NCBI RefSeq assembly: GCF_030412965.1 | Contig: NZ_JAUHJQ010000007.1 | Span: 62,001-126,000 of the forward strand | Source: Nocardioides oceani | Lineage (GTDB): Bacteria > Actinomycetota > Actinomycetes > Propionibacteriales > Nocardioidaceae | Direction of reading: 5' to 3' | DNA length: 64,000 nucleotides | Part shown: one piece after another, positions 17,895-26,588 of the stretch | Position numbering within the stretch: the first letter of the stretch is position 1 | Layout of the letters: each line of letters starts with the position of its first letter | The notes under the pieces: model-generated | Seen by the model: the letters and a program-made list of their open reading frames with translations, nothing else | Told to the model about the DNA's origin: nothing | Databases searched by the model: none | Translations under genes and position numbers: made by a program

Positions 17895-18444
17895 AGCGGT
17901 CGCCCACGACCGTGGCTGGTGCAGCACCGTAGACGGCGTTGGCGGGCACGTCGCCCTTGACCACGGTGTTCGGGAGGATCAGTGCCGACGTACCGATCCG
18001 CGAGCCGCCCAGGACCATGCACCGGGACGTGACCCAGACGCCGTCGCCGATGAACGTCGGACGGGTGACGAGCGCCATGTCCGTCTTCACCGCATGCGTG
18101 CCCGTCGTGACGAAGGAGTCCTGGCTGATCACCGTGTCGTGACCGATCTCCAGGCGGTCCTGGTTGTGCAGCCACACGCGTTCGCCGATCCAGCTGTTCG
18201 CCCCGATCGAGAGCTTCCAGGGGAAGCGGACCTTGAGGCCGGGGCGCATGATCACGCCCGGACCGATCTCCGCCCCGAACCAGCGGAGGACCGCGATGCG
18301 CACACGCGAGCTGAGCTGCAGTGAGCTGGTGACGAGGACCGGCTCCACGACCGCCCACAGGAGCACGATCCAGAACGGACGGTCCCACGACTCGCGGGAG
18401 CCGGGAGCCTTCGACAGGTCGATGATCGGCACGTTGTCCGGCAT
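17848..18444 (-). CDS. Colanic acid-type O-acetyltransferase (WcaF-like)
   Basis: This 198-aa hexapeptide acyltransferase starts [20 protein letters not shown] and has [27 protein letters not shown], the arrangement of WcaF-like enzymes, followed by repeats ending in [14 protein letters not shown]. It has a hydrophobic segment near the N-terminus ([15 protein letters not shown]). It probably acetylates a sugar in the exopolysaccharide. Its promoter must lie in the 86-base gap shared with ugd. Confidence 0.88.
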   Translation of the reverse strand: MPDNVPIIDLSKAPGSRESWDRPFWIVLLWAVVEPVLVTSSLQLSSRVRIAVLRWFGAEIGPGVIMRPGLKVRFPWKLSIGANSWIGERVWLHNQDRLEIGHDTVISQDSFVTTGTHAVKTDMALVTRPTFIGDGVWVTSRCMVLGGSRIGTSALILPNTVVKGDVPANAVYGAAPATVVGDRFSDDTRARRPSPDSR

Positions 18445-18530
18445 GGCGTCACGCTAGCCGCTCCAGACCCGGTCTCGCCGTCGGACCAGTTGCGCTCACC
18501 CGCGCGTCCTCGTGGTCCTACGCTCGTCGC

Positions 18531-19697
18531 ATGAAGATCGCCATCGCGGGTCTGGGGTACGTCGGGCTGTCCAACGCCGTCATCCTGGCCCAGCACCACG
18601 AGGTGCGGGCCCTCGACCTCGACGAGGAGCGGGTGGCGATGGTGAACCGGCGGGAGTCGCCGCTGGAGGACCCAGAGCTCGAGGACTACCTCGTCACCCG
18701 GGAGCTCGACCTCGTCGCGACCGTCGACAAGCGGGCGGCGTACAACGGGGTGGACCTCGTCGTGGTCGCGACGCCGACGGACTACGACGAGCGGACCAAC
18801 TACTTCAACACCCGGTCCGTGGAGTCGGTGGTCGCCGACGTCCTGGAGCTGGCGCCGTCCGCTGCCGTCGTCATCAAGTCCACCGTTCCGGTGGGGTTCA
18901 CGGCCGACCTGCGGGAGCGGCACCGGGGAGCCTGCATCATCTTCAGCCCGGAGTTCCTGCGTGAAGGACGGGCGCTGTGGGACAACCTGCACCCCTCGCG
19001 GATCGTCGTGGGCGACCGGGGCGAGAAGGGCCGGCTCTTCGCCGACCTCCTCGTCGAGGGCGCGGAGGCGACCGACGTACCGGTCCTGCTCACCGACTCC
19101 ACGGAAGCCGAGGCGATCAAGCTCTTCGCCAACACCTACCTGGCGCTGCGGGTGGCCTACTTCAACGAGCTCGACACCTACGCGGTCACCCGTGGCCTCG
19201 ACAGCGCGCAGATCATCGAGGGCGTCGGCCTGGACCCGCGGATCGGCGACCACTACAACAACCCGAGCTTCGGCTACGGCGGCTACTGCCTGCCGAAGGA
19301 CACCAAGCAGCTCCAGGCCAACTACCGCGACGTCCCGCAGAACCTGATCAGCGCGATCGTCGAGGCCAACACCACGCGCAAGGACTTCATCGCCGCCGAC
19401 ATCCTGCGGCGGAATCCTCGGACGGTCGGCATCTACCGGCTGATCATGAAAGCCGGGTCGGACAACTTTCGCATGTCGTCCATCCAGGGCGTCATGAAGC
19501 GGCTCAAGGCCAAGGGCATCGAGGTCGTCGTCTACGAGCCGGCGCTGGAGGAGGACCTGTTCTTCAACTCCGAGGTCGTGCGGGACCTCGACGAGTTCAA
19601 GAAGCGGTCGGACGTGATCGTCGCGAACCGGCGGACCGAGGTGCTGGCCGATGTGGCGGACCGGGTCTACACGCGGGACATCTACGGGCGGGACTGA
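18531..19697 (+). CDS. ugd: UDP-glucose 6-dehydrogenase family protein
   Basis: This 388-aa protein oxidises a nucleotide sugar to the uronic acid, most likely UDP-glucose to UDP-glucuronate. It has the N-terminal Rossmann motif [29 protein letters not shown], the central helix with [17 protein letters not shown], and the catalytic cysteine in [14 protein letters not shown]. The length fits the short UDP-glucose dehydrogenase branch. It provides acidic sugar for the polymer. It is followed by a long repeat array. Confidence 0.92.
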   Translation: MKIAIAGLGYVGLSNAVILAQHHEVRALDLDEERVAMVNRRESPLEDPELEDYLVTRELDLVATVDKRAAYNGVDLVVVATPTDYDERTNYFNTRSVESVVADVLELAPSAAVVIKSTVPVGFTADLRERHRGACIIFSPEFLREGRALWDNLHPSRIVVGDRGEKGRLFADLLVEGAEATDVPVLLTDSTEAEAIKLFANTYLALRVAYFNELDTYAVTRGLDSAQIIEGVGLDPRIGDHYNNPSFGYGGYCLPKDTKQLQANYRDVPQNLISAIVEANTTRKDFIAADILRRNPRTVGIYRLIMKAGSDNFRMSSIQGVMKRLKAKGIEVVVYEPALEEDLFFNSEVVRDLDEFKKRSDVIVANRRTEVLADVADRVYTRDIYGRD

Positions 19698-19754
19698 CCG
19701 GGTCCGCGCCGGTTGCGACCTGGGTTTCGAGACGGTCGCCAGTGCGGCTTCCTC

Positions 19755-20221
19755 CCACGGGCGTGGCGTGGGCCCTGCGCGGGTGCGGGGGTCTCGGCGA
19801 CGGCTCGCTGGCGCTCGCCTGCTCGACCAGCGGTTCGGGCTGGGCTTGGTGACGGTCGCTGGCGCGGTCTGCTCGATCGGGCGTGGCGTGGGCCCTGCGC
19901 GGGTGCGGGGGGCTCGACGACGGCTCGCTGGCGCTCGCCTGCTCGACCAGCGGTCGGGGCTGGGTTCGAGGGGGTGGCTGGTGCGGCCTTCCGACCGGGC
20001 GTGGCGTGGGCCGTGCGCGGGTGCGGGGGTCTCGACGACGGCTCGCTGGCGCTCGCCTGCTCGACCAGCGGTGGGGGCTGGGTTTGGTGACGGCTCGCTG
20101 GCGCTCGCCTGCTCGACCAGCGGCTTGGGCTGGGTTGGAGACGGTCGTGGCGCTCGCCTGCTCGACCAGCGGTTGGGGCCGGGTTTCGAGAGGGTCCCAG
20201 CGCGACCTGCTCGACCAGCGG
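19755..20221 (+). repeat. Tandem array of the dispersed Nocardioides-like GC-rich repeat
   Basis: The 532-base gap between convergent ugd and TauE/SafE genes contains no gene. It holds at least six copies of a core ending GCTCGACCAGCGG (copies end at 19833, 19953, 20071, 20123, 20172 and 20221). The first three are full units of about 120 bases, each led by a GGGCGTGGCGTGGG-GCGCGGGTGCGGGG segment; the later ones are truncated. The CGCTGG/CCAGCG arms within the core could pair. Related copies occur at 21247, 24128, 27803, 30642 and 39915. Copies differ from each other, so this is not a CRISPR array. Confidence 0.9.
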
Positions 20222-20229
20222 TCGGGTGG

Positions 20230-21204
20230 CTACTGGTGCTGGTTCTGCTCCTGGCGCTGGCGCTCGTGGTACCAAGCGGCGGCGTTGTTGTCGAAGGCCG
20301 GCAGGCCGCGGGTCTGGCGGACGAAGCCCCAGGCCAGCGGGCCGAGCAGGAGCAGGCCGGCGCCGATGATGCCGACGGCCTCGGGGGAGACGCCGAGCAT
20401 CTTCAACCCGGTGAGGCTGAGCACGATGACGATGCCGCGGCGGATGACCGACTGGCTGACCCAGCTGGCCATCCGGGCGCCGAGGAAGGTGCCCGGGGTG
20501 CCGCCGAGGATCAGCGGGATGAGGACGCCCCAGTCGACGCCGTTCACGACGACGTGGCCGATGGCGGCGGCAAGGACGAGCGGGACGGCCTGGACCAGGT
20601 CGGTGCCGACCAGCTTCAGCGCCGAGAGCGTCGGGTAGAGCAGCAGCAGCGCAACCATGATGAGCGAGCCCGAGCCCACCGAGGTGATGCCGACGAGCAG
20701 GCCGCCGACGGCGCCCACGAGGAGCGTCGGGATCGGTCGGATGGCGGGCTCGCCAACCGGCGCCTGGTTGCCCGAGGTGACCAGGCGGAGCTGGAGGTAC
20801 ATCCGCAACGCGTAGCTCGCGGCCGCGAACAGCAGCGCGATGCCGATCGCGGTGACCAGGAAGTCCTCGGCGTCCTCGCCGCCGAGCTCCTGGACGATGA
20901 AGCCGCCGGCCAGGGCGAACGGCACCGAGCCGACGATGAGGTACGCCGCCAGCTTGATGTTCGGCGACCCGGTCCGCCAGTGGACCGAGGCTCCCACGGT
21001 CTTGTTCACCGCAGCGGCGACGAGGTCGTTGGCGACCGCGGCCGTCGGCGGGATGCCGAGGAAGATGAGCGCGGGCGTCATCAGTGCGCCGCCGCCCATA
21101 CCGGTCAGGCCCACGACGATGCCGACGCCGAAGCTCACGGCCAGGACGGCCAGGGCGGAGGTGGTGAAGAGGTCGTCCACGGGGTGAAAGCCTAGTGCTG
21201 TCAT
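20230..21204 (-). CDS. TauE/SafE family anion exporter
   Basis: This 324-aa membrane protein has around eight hydrophobic segments and the internal repeat typical of the family, with [19 protein letters not shown] in the first half and [19 protein letters not shown] in the second. Members export sulfite, sulfoacetate or related organosulfur anions. The C-terminus is a short hydrophilic tail rich in Gln and His. It lies between the sulfate-activation genes cysND and the APS-kinase fusion, which suggests a role in sulfur handling. The stop codon lies 8 bases from the repeat array. Confidence 0.88.
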   Translation of the reverse strand: MTALGFHPVDDLFTTSALAVLAVSFGVGIVVGLTGMGGGALMTPALIFLGIPPTAAVANDLVAAAVNKTVGASVHWRTGSPNIKLAAYLIVGSVPFALAGGFIVQELGGEDAEDFLVTAIGIALLFAAASYALRMYLQLRLVTSGNQAPVGEPAIRPIPTLLVGAVGGLLVGITSVGSGSLIMVALLLLYPTLSALKLVGTDLVQAVPLVLAAAIGHVVVNGVDWGVLIPLILGGTPGTFLGARMASWVSQSVIRRGIVIVLSLTGLKMLGVSPEAVGIIGAGLLLLGPLAWGFVRQTRGLPAFDNNAAAWYHERQRQEQNQHQ

Positions 21205-21246
21205 CGTGAAAGGCAGGATTTGTCACCGGGCGTGGCGCCTAAGGTG

Positions 21247-21269
21247 GTCTCGACAAGCTCAACCAGCGG
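21247..21269 (+). repeat. Short form of the dispersed repeat, reaching into the gmd ribosome-binding site
   Basis: A 23-base fragment (GTCTCGACAAG followed by CTCAACCAGCGG) shares both ends with the longer dispersed repeat. Its last two bases form the start of the GGAGG at 21268-21272 that serves as Shine-Dalgarno sequence for the second gmd gene, 4 bases before the ATG. Confidence 0.7.
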
Positions 21270-21276
21270 AGGACGC

Positions 21277-22305
21277 ATGACCAAGCGGGCGCTGATCACC
21301 GGCGTGACCGGCCAGGACGGCTCGTACCTCGCCGAGCTGCTGCTGACCAAGGGCTACGAGGTCCACGGGCTCGCGCGGCGTACCTCGTCGGTCAACACCT
21401 CCCGCGTCGCGCACCTGGTCGAGGACACGCACGCGCCGGACTGCCGGTTCTTCCTCCACCGCGGCGACCTCTCCGACGGCGGTCGCCTGTTGTCCCTGCT
21501 GCAGCAGGTCCGGCCCGACGAGGTCTACAACCTCGCGGCGGAGTCGTACGTCGGGGCGAGCTTCGAGGAGCCCGAGCACGCCGGCGAGGCGGCAGGCGTC
21601 GGAGCGGTGCGCCTGCTCGAGGCGCTGAGGATGTCCGGCGTGGGGGCGCGGTTCTACCAGGCCGGCAGCTCGGAGATGTACGGCGCGGAGCCGCCGCCGC
21701 AGAGCGAGGACACGCCGCTGCGGCCGCGGTCGCCGTACGGCGCCGCGAAGGCGTACGCGCACTGGCTCACCACGACGTACCGCGAGAGCTACGGCATGCA
21801 CGCCGTCAACGGCATCCTCTTCAACCACGAGTCGCCCCGGCGCGGCGAGGTCTTCGTGACCCGCAAGGTCACCCGGGCCGTGGCGCGGATCCAGGCCGGG
21901 CTCGATGACTTCGTCTACCTCGGCAACCTCGACGCGGTGCGCGACTGGGGCTACGCCCCGGAGTACGTCGAGGGCATGTGGCGCATGCTCCAGGCCGACG
22001 AGCCGGAGGACCTCGTGCTGGCCACCGGCGAACGCGCGACGGTCCGGGACTTCGTCGCGGCGGCGTTCGACCACGCGGGGCTGGACTGGGAGAAGCACGT
22101 GCGCTTCGACGAGCGCTACCTGCGGCCCGTCGAGGTCGACGCGCTCGTCGGCGATGCCAGCCGGGCCGAGCAGCGGATCGGGTGGAAGCCCGAGGTGCGC
22201 TTCGCCGAGCTGGTCCGGATCATGGTCGACGCCGACATCGAGGCGCTCAAGCACGAGGGCCGGCACTGGATCGACCGGCCGCAGCTGCCCGCCTGGCAGG
22301 ACTGA
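21277..22305 (+). CDS. gmd: GDP-mannose 4,6-dehydratase (second copy)
   Basis: This 342-aa paralogue of the enzyme at 12194 keeps all motifs: [21 protein letters not shown] and [16 protein letters not shown] 21277 follows GGAGG by 4 bases. It is uniformly GC-rich, unlike the first copy. It has no adjacent fcl, so it may feed GDP-rhamnose or another 6-deoxyhexose, or may be the resident copy with the other brought in by the island. It ends 28 bases from the convergent manA. Confidence 0.93.
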   Translation: MTKRALITGVTGQDGSYLAELLLTKGYEVHGLARRTSSVNTSRVAHLVEDTHAPDCRFFLHRGDLSDGGRLLSLLQQVRPDEVYNLAAESYVGASFEEPEHAGEAAGVGAVRLLEALRMSGVGARFYQAGSSEMYGAEPPPQSEDTPLRPRSPYGAAKAYAHWLTTTYRESYGMHAVNGILFNHESPRRGEVFVTRKVTRAVARIQAGLDDFVYLGNLDAVRDWGYAPEYVEGMWRMLQADEPEDLVLATGERATVRDFVAAAFDHAGLDWEKHVRFDERYLRPVEVDALVGDASRAEQRIGWKPEVRFAELVRIMVDADIEALKHEGRHWIDRPQLPAWQD

Positions 22306-22333
22306 CCGGCCGGCGGCGCGCCTGGCGGAGCGG

Positions 22334-23566
22334 CTAGAGCTGGACGCCGCCGATGGCGACGCGGCCGTGCCCGGTGACCCGGACCGGGCCGTCGGCGTCC
22401 GCGACGAAGACCGTCTGGCCACGCGTCGCGGTCAGCGCCTCGCCGTCGGTGACCAGGTCGACCTCGCCGTCGAGCACGACGACCGTCCGCGGGCCGGCGG
22501 CCGGCGCGGTCACGCCCGGCACGTCGCCGACGGTGAGCGCGAAGTCCGGCACGGGCGGCTCGAGGTGGCAGTGGTGCGGCGCGTTGACCGACGGCAGCCA
22601 CTGGGGGCCGGGCATCGGCGTGAAGTTGGTGACCGACAGCAGCTCGGGCACGTCCATGTGCTTGGGGGTCAAGCCGGCGCGCAGCACGTTGTCCGACGAC
22701 GCCATGATCTCGACGCCCAGGCCCGAGACGTACGCGTGGATGACGCCGGCGTCGAGGAACATCGCCTCGCCAGGGGCCAGCACGACGTGGTTGAGCAGGA
22801 GGGTGACCAGGACGCCCGGGTCGGCGGGGTACTGGTCGATGAGCTTGCCGATCATCGCGAACACGCGGGTCGCCTCGCGGTTGATCCGCGCCGGGTCCAC
22901 GCGCACCGGGTTGGCCCGCATCTCCTCGCGGTGACCGCGCTCCTCGGCGTGCCGTGCCGCCCGCTGCACGTCGGCCAGCAGCGCTTCGAGGTCGGGGCCC
23001 GAGCGGGCCAGCATGTCGGTGACGATCGCGCGCAGCGTCTGGAACGGCGGCCCCGACACCAGCCGGTGCGCCACGTCGTCGGCCCACGGGAGGTCGAGCA
23101 GGCGCAGGATCTGCGCCGACTTCTCGGTGTCGCGGAAGCCAGCCATCCCCTCGAAGCGGGTGAGCGCGAAGATGAGCTCCGGCTTGTGCGAGGTGTCCTT
23201 GTAGCTGCGGTGCGGGGCGTCGAGCGGCACGCCGGCGGCGTCCTCCCGCGCGAAGCCGATCCGGGCGCGCGAGGAGCTCGGGTGGACCTGGAGGGACAGC
23301 GGCTCGGCGACCGCGAGGACCTTCATGAGGTACGGCAGCCGGGGACCGAACGTGTCCACGACCGTCCGCCCGAGCAGCTCGCTCGGGTCGCCGGCGATGA
23401 CGTCGTTGAGCGCCCGCCCGTCGGGGAGGTACGACGGGTCGCCGTCGTGCGCGCCGATCCACAGCTCGGCCTGGGGGTCGCCGGTCGGCTCGGTGCCGAG
23501 GAAACGCGGCAGGTGGGTGCTCGAGCCCCAGGCGTACTCGCGGATCGCGTTGCGCAGGACGAACAT
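22334..23566 (-). CDS. manA: Mannose-6-phosphate isomerase, class I
   Basis: This 410-aa zinc enzyme interconverts fructose-6-phosphate and mannose-6-phosphate and feeds GDP-mannose synthesis. Metal-site motifs are seen: SLQVHPS, HKPELIFAL and DAGVIHAY, with the MASSDNVLRAGLTPKHMD signature following. The start codon overlaps the preceding gene's stop by one base (TGATG), so it is co-translated with the kinase-phosphatase fusion. It supplies mannose for both gmd enzymes. Confidence 0.95.
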   Translation of the reverse strand: MFVLRNAIREYAWGSSTHLPRFLGTEPTGDPQAELWIGAHDGDPSYLPDGRALNDVIAGDPSELLGRTVVDTFGPRLPYLMKVLAVAEPLSLQVHPSSSRARIGFAREDAAGVPLDAPHRSYKDTSHKPELIFALTRFEGMAGFRDTEKSAQILRLLDLPWADDVAHRLVSGPPFQTLRAIVTDMLARSGPDLEALLADVQRAARHAEERGHREEMRANPVRVDPARINREATRVFAMIGKLIDQYPADPGVLVTLLLNHVVLAPGEAMFLDAGVIHAYVSGLGVEIMASSDNVLRAGLTPKHMDVPELLSVTNFTPMPGPQWLPSVNAPHHCHLEPPVPDFALTVGDVPGVTAPAAGPRTVVVLDGEVDLVTDGEALTATRGQTVFVADADGPVRVTGHGRVAIGGVQL

Positions 23567-25383
23567 CAGCCCTCCCGCGGTCCCTCGGCGAGCCGGGGGA
23601 CGATGACGCGGAGCAGCTCCTCGATGCCCGCCGCCGCCCGCTCGGCGGCCTCGGGGCCGCGGCGGTACGGGTCGGCCACGTCGAGCCGCGCGTCCGCCGG
23701 CCCGCGGCGCTCGCCGACCACCCGGACCAGGTCGCGCCCGGTCAGCGACGGGTCGGCGGCGCGGACCGCCTCGGCGAACTGCCCGAGGGTGAACACCTTG
23801 CGGAACGCCGCCGGCTGGTCGTCGAGGATGAACGTGCGGTGCGCCGCCTCGGCGGTCAGCACGAGGTCTGCCTCATCGACCTGTTGCCGGGTGACCGCGC
23901 GGCTGGCGAAGTCGCCGACCTCCGCCCCGCGGCTGGCGAGCGTCGCGCTCATGACGTCGTCCATCGGGTGGTCGCGGAAGCCGTGGGTGCCGGCGCTCGC
24001 GAAGGTCACCGACGCGTCGGGACCGGCCAGTCGGCGGGCCACCAGCTCCATGAACGGGCTGCGGCAGATGTTGGCGGTGCAGACGAAGAGGACCTGCAGG
24101 GGTCGCGCCGCGCTGCCGGGGGCGGGAGTCTCGTCGACGCTCGCTGGCGCTCGCTGCTCGACCAGCGGTGCGGCCGGGATGCTCAGGTCGAGGTAACCCG
24201 CCTCGCGCAGCGCCTCGACGACGTCACCGAGAGCGTCGTCGATGGTCCGCCCGGTGGTGTCGACGCGGACGTCGGCGTCGGCGGGCTCCTCGTAAGGCGA
24301 GGAGATGCCGGTGAACTCGGGGATCTCGCCCCGGCGCGCCTTGGCGTAGAGCCCCTTGCGGTCGCGCCGCTCGCACTCCTCCAGCGGCGTGGCGACGTGG
24401 ACGAGGAAGAACGCGCCGCCGGCGTCCTCGACCATCGCGCGGACCTGCTGGCGGGTCTCGTCGAACGGTGCGATGGGGCTGCACACCGCCACCCCGCCGT
24501 GCCGGGAGATCTCGGCGGCGACCCAGCCGATCCGGCGGATGTTGGTCTCGCGGTCGGCCTTGGAGAAGGTCAGGCCGGCCGACAGGTTCCGCCGAACGAC
24601 GTCCCCATCGAGGCTGGTGACGGTGCGCGTCCCCTGCTCGAGCAGCCGGTCCATCAGCGCGCGGGCCAGGGTCGACTTGCCGCTGCCGGAGAGGCCGGTG
24701 AAGAACAGCACGAGTCCCTGGTCGGCCGGCTCCAGGCGGTCGAAGGCGACGATCTCAGCGACGGACGGCGGGTGGGGCTCGTCGGCCACCGGCTCGGTCA
24801 GCGCGTGGACCGGGTCGCCGGCGGCGTACGTCTGGGCGACCTGGACGCCGAGCCGGTGGTCGACCTCGGGGTCGCCGTGGGAGGCGAGCGGGACGGCGAC
24901 GACGGCGGCGTCGGGGAGCAGGGCCGCCGCCGCGAGGCTCGCGCGGACCAGCCCGACGGGCGAGAGGGTGGGCGTGCCGGCGCCGACGTACGCCAGGAGG
25001 ACCAGCGGCCCGAGCGGGCGGAGCTCCTCGAGCTGCTGCTCGGTCAGGGCGTCGGTCACCGGCACGAACGTCCGGCCGGCGTACGTCTCGCGGACCCGGG
25101 CGGGGGAGAGGTAGTGGCTGCGGAAGGGGCCGTACTGCACGTGCGTCAGCGCCTCGACGGTCCCGTCGGGGACGCTCACGCGCGCCAGCGGGAGACCCTC
25201 GGGGTCCACGAGCTCGACCGCGCCTGCCTCGGCCGCGGAGGCCGCCACCTCGGCCGGCAGCGTGAGCGTGAGCGGGCTGCCGGGCTCGTCGAAGCGGCTC
25301 AGCGGCGCCAGCGCGCCGGTCACCAGCAGCTCGAGGTCGTCGAGCTCGCGCGGGGTGGGGCAGTACTGCGGCGGGGTCGGCAC
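23566..25383 (-). CDS. Fusion: sulfurylase-like domain, APS kinase, low-molecular-weight protein tyrosine phosphatase
   Basis: A 605-aa protein from GTG 25383. Residues 1-200 resemble the PUA-like and catalytic parts of ATP sulfurylase, but the HxxH nucleotide motif is absent, so this domain is probably inactive. Residues 223-395 are APS kinase, with GLSGSGKST (230-238), LDGD (258-261), the ADRETNIRR stretch and KGLYAKAR (343-350). Residues 428-600 are a phosphatase of the Wzb/LMW-PTP type: P-loop CTANICRS (435-442, Cys435, Arg441) and general-acid DPYRRG (571-576). The linker (about 403-424) is encoded by a copy of the dispersed repeat. Both catalytic domains look intact. It may make PAPS and dephosphorylate the tyrosine autokinase; the second role is inferred. 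Confidence 0.9.
   Translation of the reverse strand: MPTPPQYCPTPRELDDLELLVTGALAPLSRFDEPGSPLTLTLPAEVAASAAEAGAVELVDPEGLPLARVSVPDGTVEALTHVQYGPFRSHYLSPARVRETYAGRTFVPVTDALTEQQLEELRPLGPLVLLAYVGAGTPTLSPVGLVRASLAAAALLPDAAVVAVPLASHGDPEVDHRLGVQVAQTYAAGDPVHALTEPVADEPHPPSVAEIVAFDRLEPADQGLVLFFTGLSGSGKSTLARALMDRLLEQGTRTVTSLDGDVVRRNLSAGLTFSKADRETNIRRIGWVAAEISRHGGVAVCSPIAPFDETRQQVRAMVEDAGGAFFLVHVATPLEECERRDRKGLYAKARRGEIPEFTGISSPYEEPADADVRVDTTGRTIDDALGDVVEALREAGYLDLSIPAAPLVEQRAPASVDETPAPGSAARPLQVLFVCTANICRSPFMELVARRLAGPDASVTFASAGTHGFRDHPMDDVMSATLASRGAEVGDFASRAVTRQQVDEADLVLTAEAAHRTFILDDQPAAFRKVFTLGQFAEAVRAADPSLTGRDLVRVVGERRGPADARLDVADPYRRGPEAAERAAAGIEELLRVIVPRLAEGPREG
24128..24168 (+). repeat. Dispersed repeat copy forming the linker of the kinase-phosphatase fusion
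   Basis: A 41-base copy starting GTCTCGTCGACGCTCGCTGG and ending CTGCTCGACCAGCGG lies inside the reading frame, on the opposite strand to the gene. Translated, it gives most of the Pro/Ala-rich stretch between APS kinase and phosphatase domains. A copy of the same length is inside gpgS (39915-39955). Confidence 0.88.
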
Positions 25384-25422
25384 GCGCTCATCCTTGCAAA
25401 CCGGCGTGGTTGGGTTGGCCGT

Positions 25423-26379
25423 ATGCCTGCTCCCGTGGTCCCTGCCCCCGTCGTCGTGGCCGAGGTCGTCCGTTCCGGATTCGTGGAGGGCCGTCACCAC
25501 GGCTCGGTCGTCGCGCTCGCCGCCGACGGCACGGTCGAGTGGTCGGTCGGCGACGTGGAGTCGCCGGTGCTGCCGCGGTCGTGCAACAAGCCGGTGCAGG
25601 CGCTGGCGATGGTCCGGCACGGGCTCGACTTGCCGCCGGACTTGCTTGCGCTCGGCTGCGGGTCGCACTCGGGCGAGCAGGTCCACCTCGACGGCGTACG
25701 CCGGATCCTGGCGTCCGTCGACCTCGACGAGTCCGCGCTGCGGACGCCGGCGGACTGGCCGATGGACGAGGAGACGCGCCTGGCCTACGTCCGCGCCGGC
25801 GGCGAGAGGTCGCCGATCGCGATGAACTGCTCCGGCAAGCACGCCGCCATGCTCGTGACCTGCGTCGTCAACGGCTGGGACACCGCGACCTACCTCGACC
25901 AGGACCACCCGCTCCAGCGAGCGATCATCGAGACGTTCTACGAGCTCACCGGCGAGCCCGTCCTGGTGGCGGCCACCGACGGATGCGGGGCGCCGCTGCT
26001 CTCGACGTCGTTGACCGGCCTCGCGCGCGCCTTCCGGTTCCTCGCGCTCGCCACCGACGGCCCCGAGCGGCGGGTCGCCGACGCGATCCGCCAGCACCCC
26101 GAGATGGTCTCCGGCACGACGCGCGACGAGCGCGACCTGCTCGCCGCCATCCCCGGCGCGATCGGGAAGATGGGCGCGGAGGCCCTGCACGCCGTCGCGC
26201 TATCGGACGGGCGGGCCGTCGCGCTGAAGATCGAGGACGGCGCCGACCGGGCACGTCGTGTCGTCATGGCCGCGGCTCTCGAGCGCGCCGGTGTCGTCGA
26301 CGACGCCGTACGCCGGACGGGCCTGGTCGAGCTGCATGGCGGTGGGCGTGTCGTCGGCGAGGTCCGCGCGACGCTCTGA
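25423..26379 (+). CDS. Asparaginase II family protein
   Basis: This 318-aa protein belongs to the Rhizobium-type asparaginase family, unrelated to E. coli AnsA/AnsB. Motifs include PRSCNKPVQALAM near residue 50, MNCSGKHAAMLVTC in the centre and TDGCGAPLLSTS. It should hydrolyse asparagine to aspartate and ammonia in the cytoplasm. ATG 25423 fits the family start. Only 39 bases separate it from the divergent fusion gene, so the two promoters must overlap or the mRNAs have very short leaders. Confidence 0.9.
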   Translation: MPAPVVPAPVVVAEVVRSGFVEGRHHGSVVALAADGTVEWSVGDVESPVLPRSCNKPVQALAMVRHGLDLPPDLLALGCGSHSGEQVHLDGVRRILASVDLDESALRTPADWPMDEETRLAYVRAGGERSPIAMNCSGKHAAMLVTCVVNGWDTATYLDQDHPLQRAIIETFYELTGEPVLVAATDGCGAPLLSTSLTGLARAFRFLALATDGPERRVADAIRQHPEMVSGTTRDERDLLAAIPGAIGKMGAEALHAVALSDGRAVALKIEDGADRARRVVMAAALERAGVVDDAVRRTGLVELHGGGRVVGEVRATL

Positions 26380-26493
26380 CCCGCGCGGCCGCCTCACTTG
26401 CGCGGCCGTGGGCCTCAACCCTTCCCTGGCCCGTGCGGCGGCCCCGGTTGTCCGTGATCGGCACGCCGCGAGCGGTGCAAGCGCAGGGCCATG

Positions 26494-26514
26494 GCGCTAG
26501 CAACCTGCTAGCGC
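26494..26514. promoter_or_regulatory. Palindromic operator candidate 1 upstream of the XRE gene
   Basis: GCGCTAGCA and TGCTAGCGC form a perfect 9-3-9 inverted repeat, 75 bases before the XRE start. It shares the CTAGCGC core with the second palindrome. Most likely a binding site for the adjacent regulator. Confidence 0.65.
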
Positions 26515-26543
26515 ACAGAGCGCCATGTGTGAACAGTCGCACA

Positions 26544-26569
26544 CTGCTAGCGCTTGCAAGCGCTAGCAG
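26544..26569. promoter_or_regulatory. Palindromic operator candidate 2 (26-bp perfect palindrome)
   Basis: The half-site CTGCTAGCGCTTG is followed directly by its exact complement, ending 19 bases before the XRE start codon. This position would let a bound protein block initiation, consistent with autoregulation. A third partial match (TGCAAGCGC) lies near 26476. Confidence 0.7.
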
Positions 26570-26588
26570 GAGCAAGCACACTAGAGGC

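Noticed and set aside
19698..20229. Tandem repeats as a CRISPR array
   Set aside because: Units are long, diverged and without uniform short repeats and unique spacers; no cas genes are nearby, and related copies are dispersed in other gaps.
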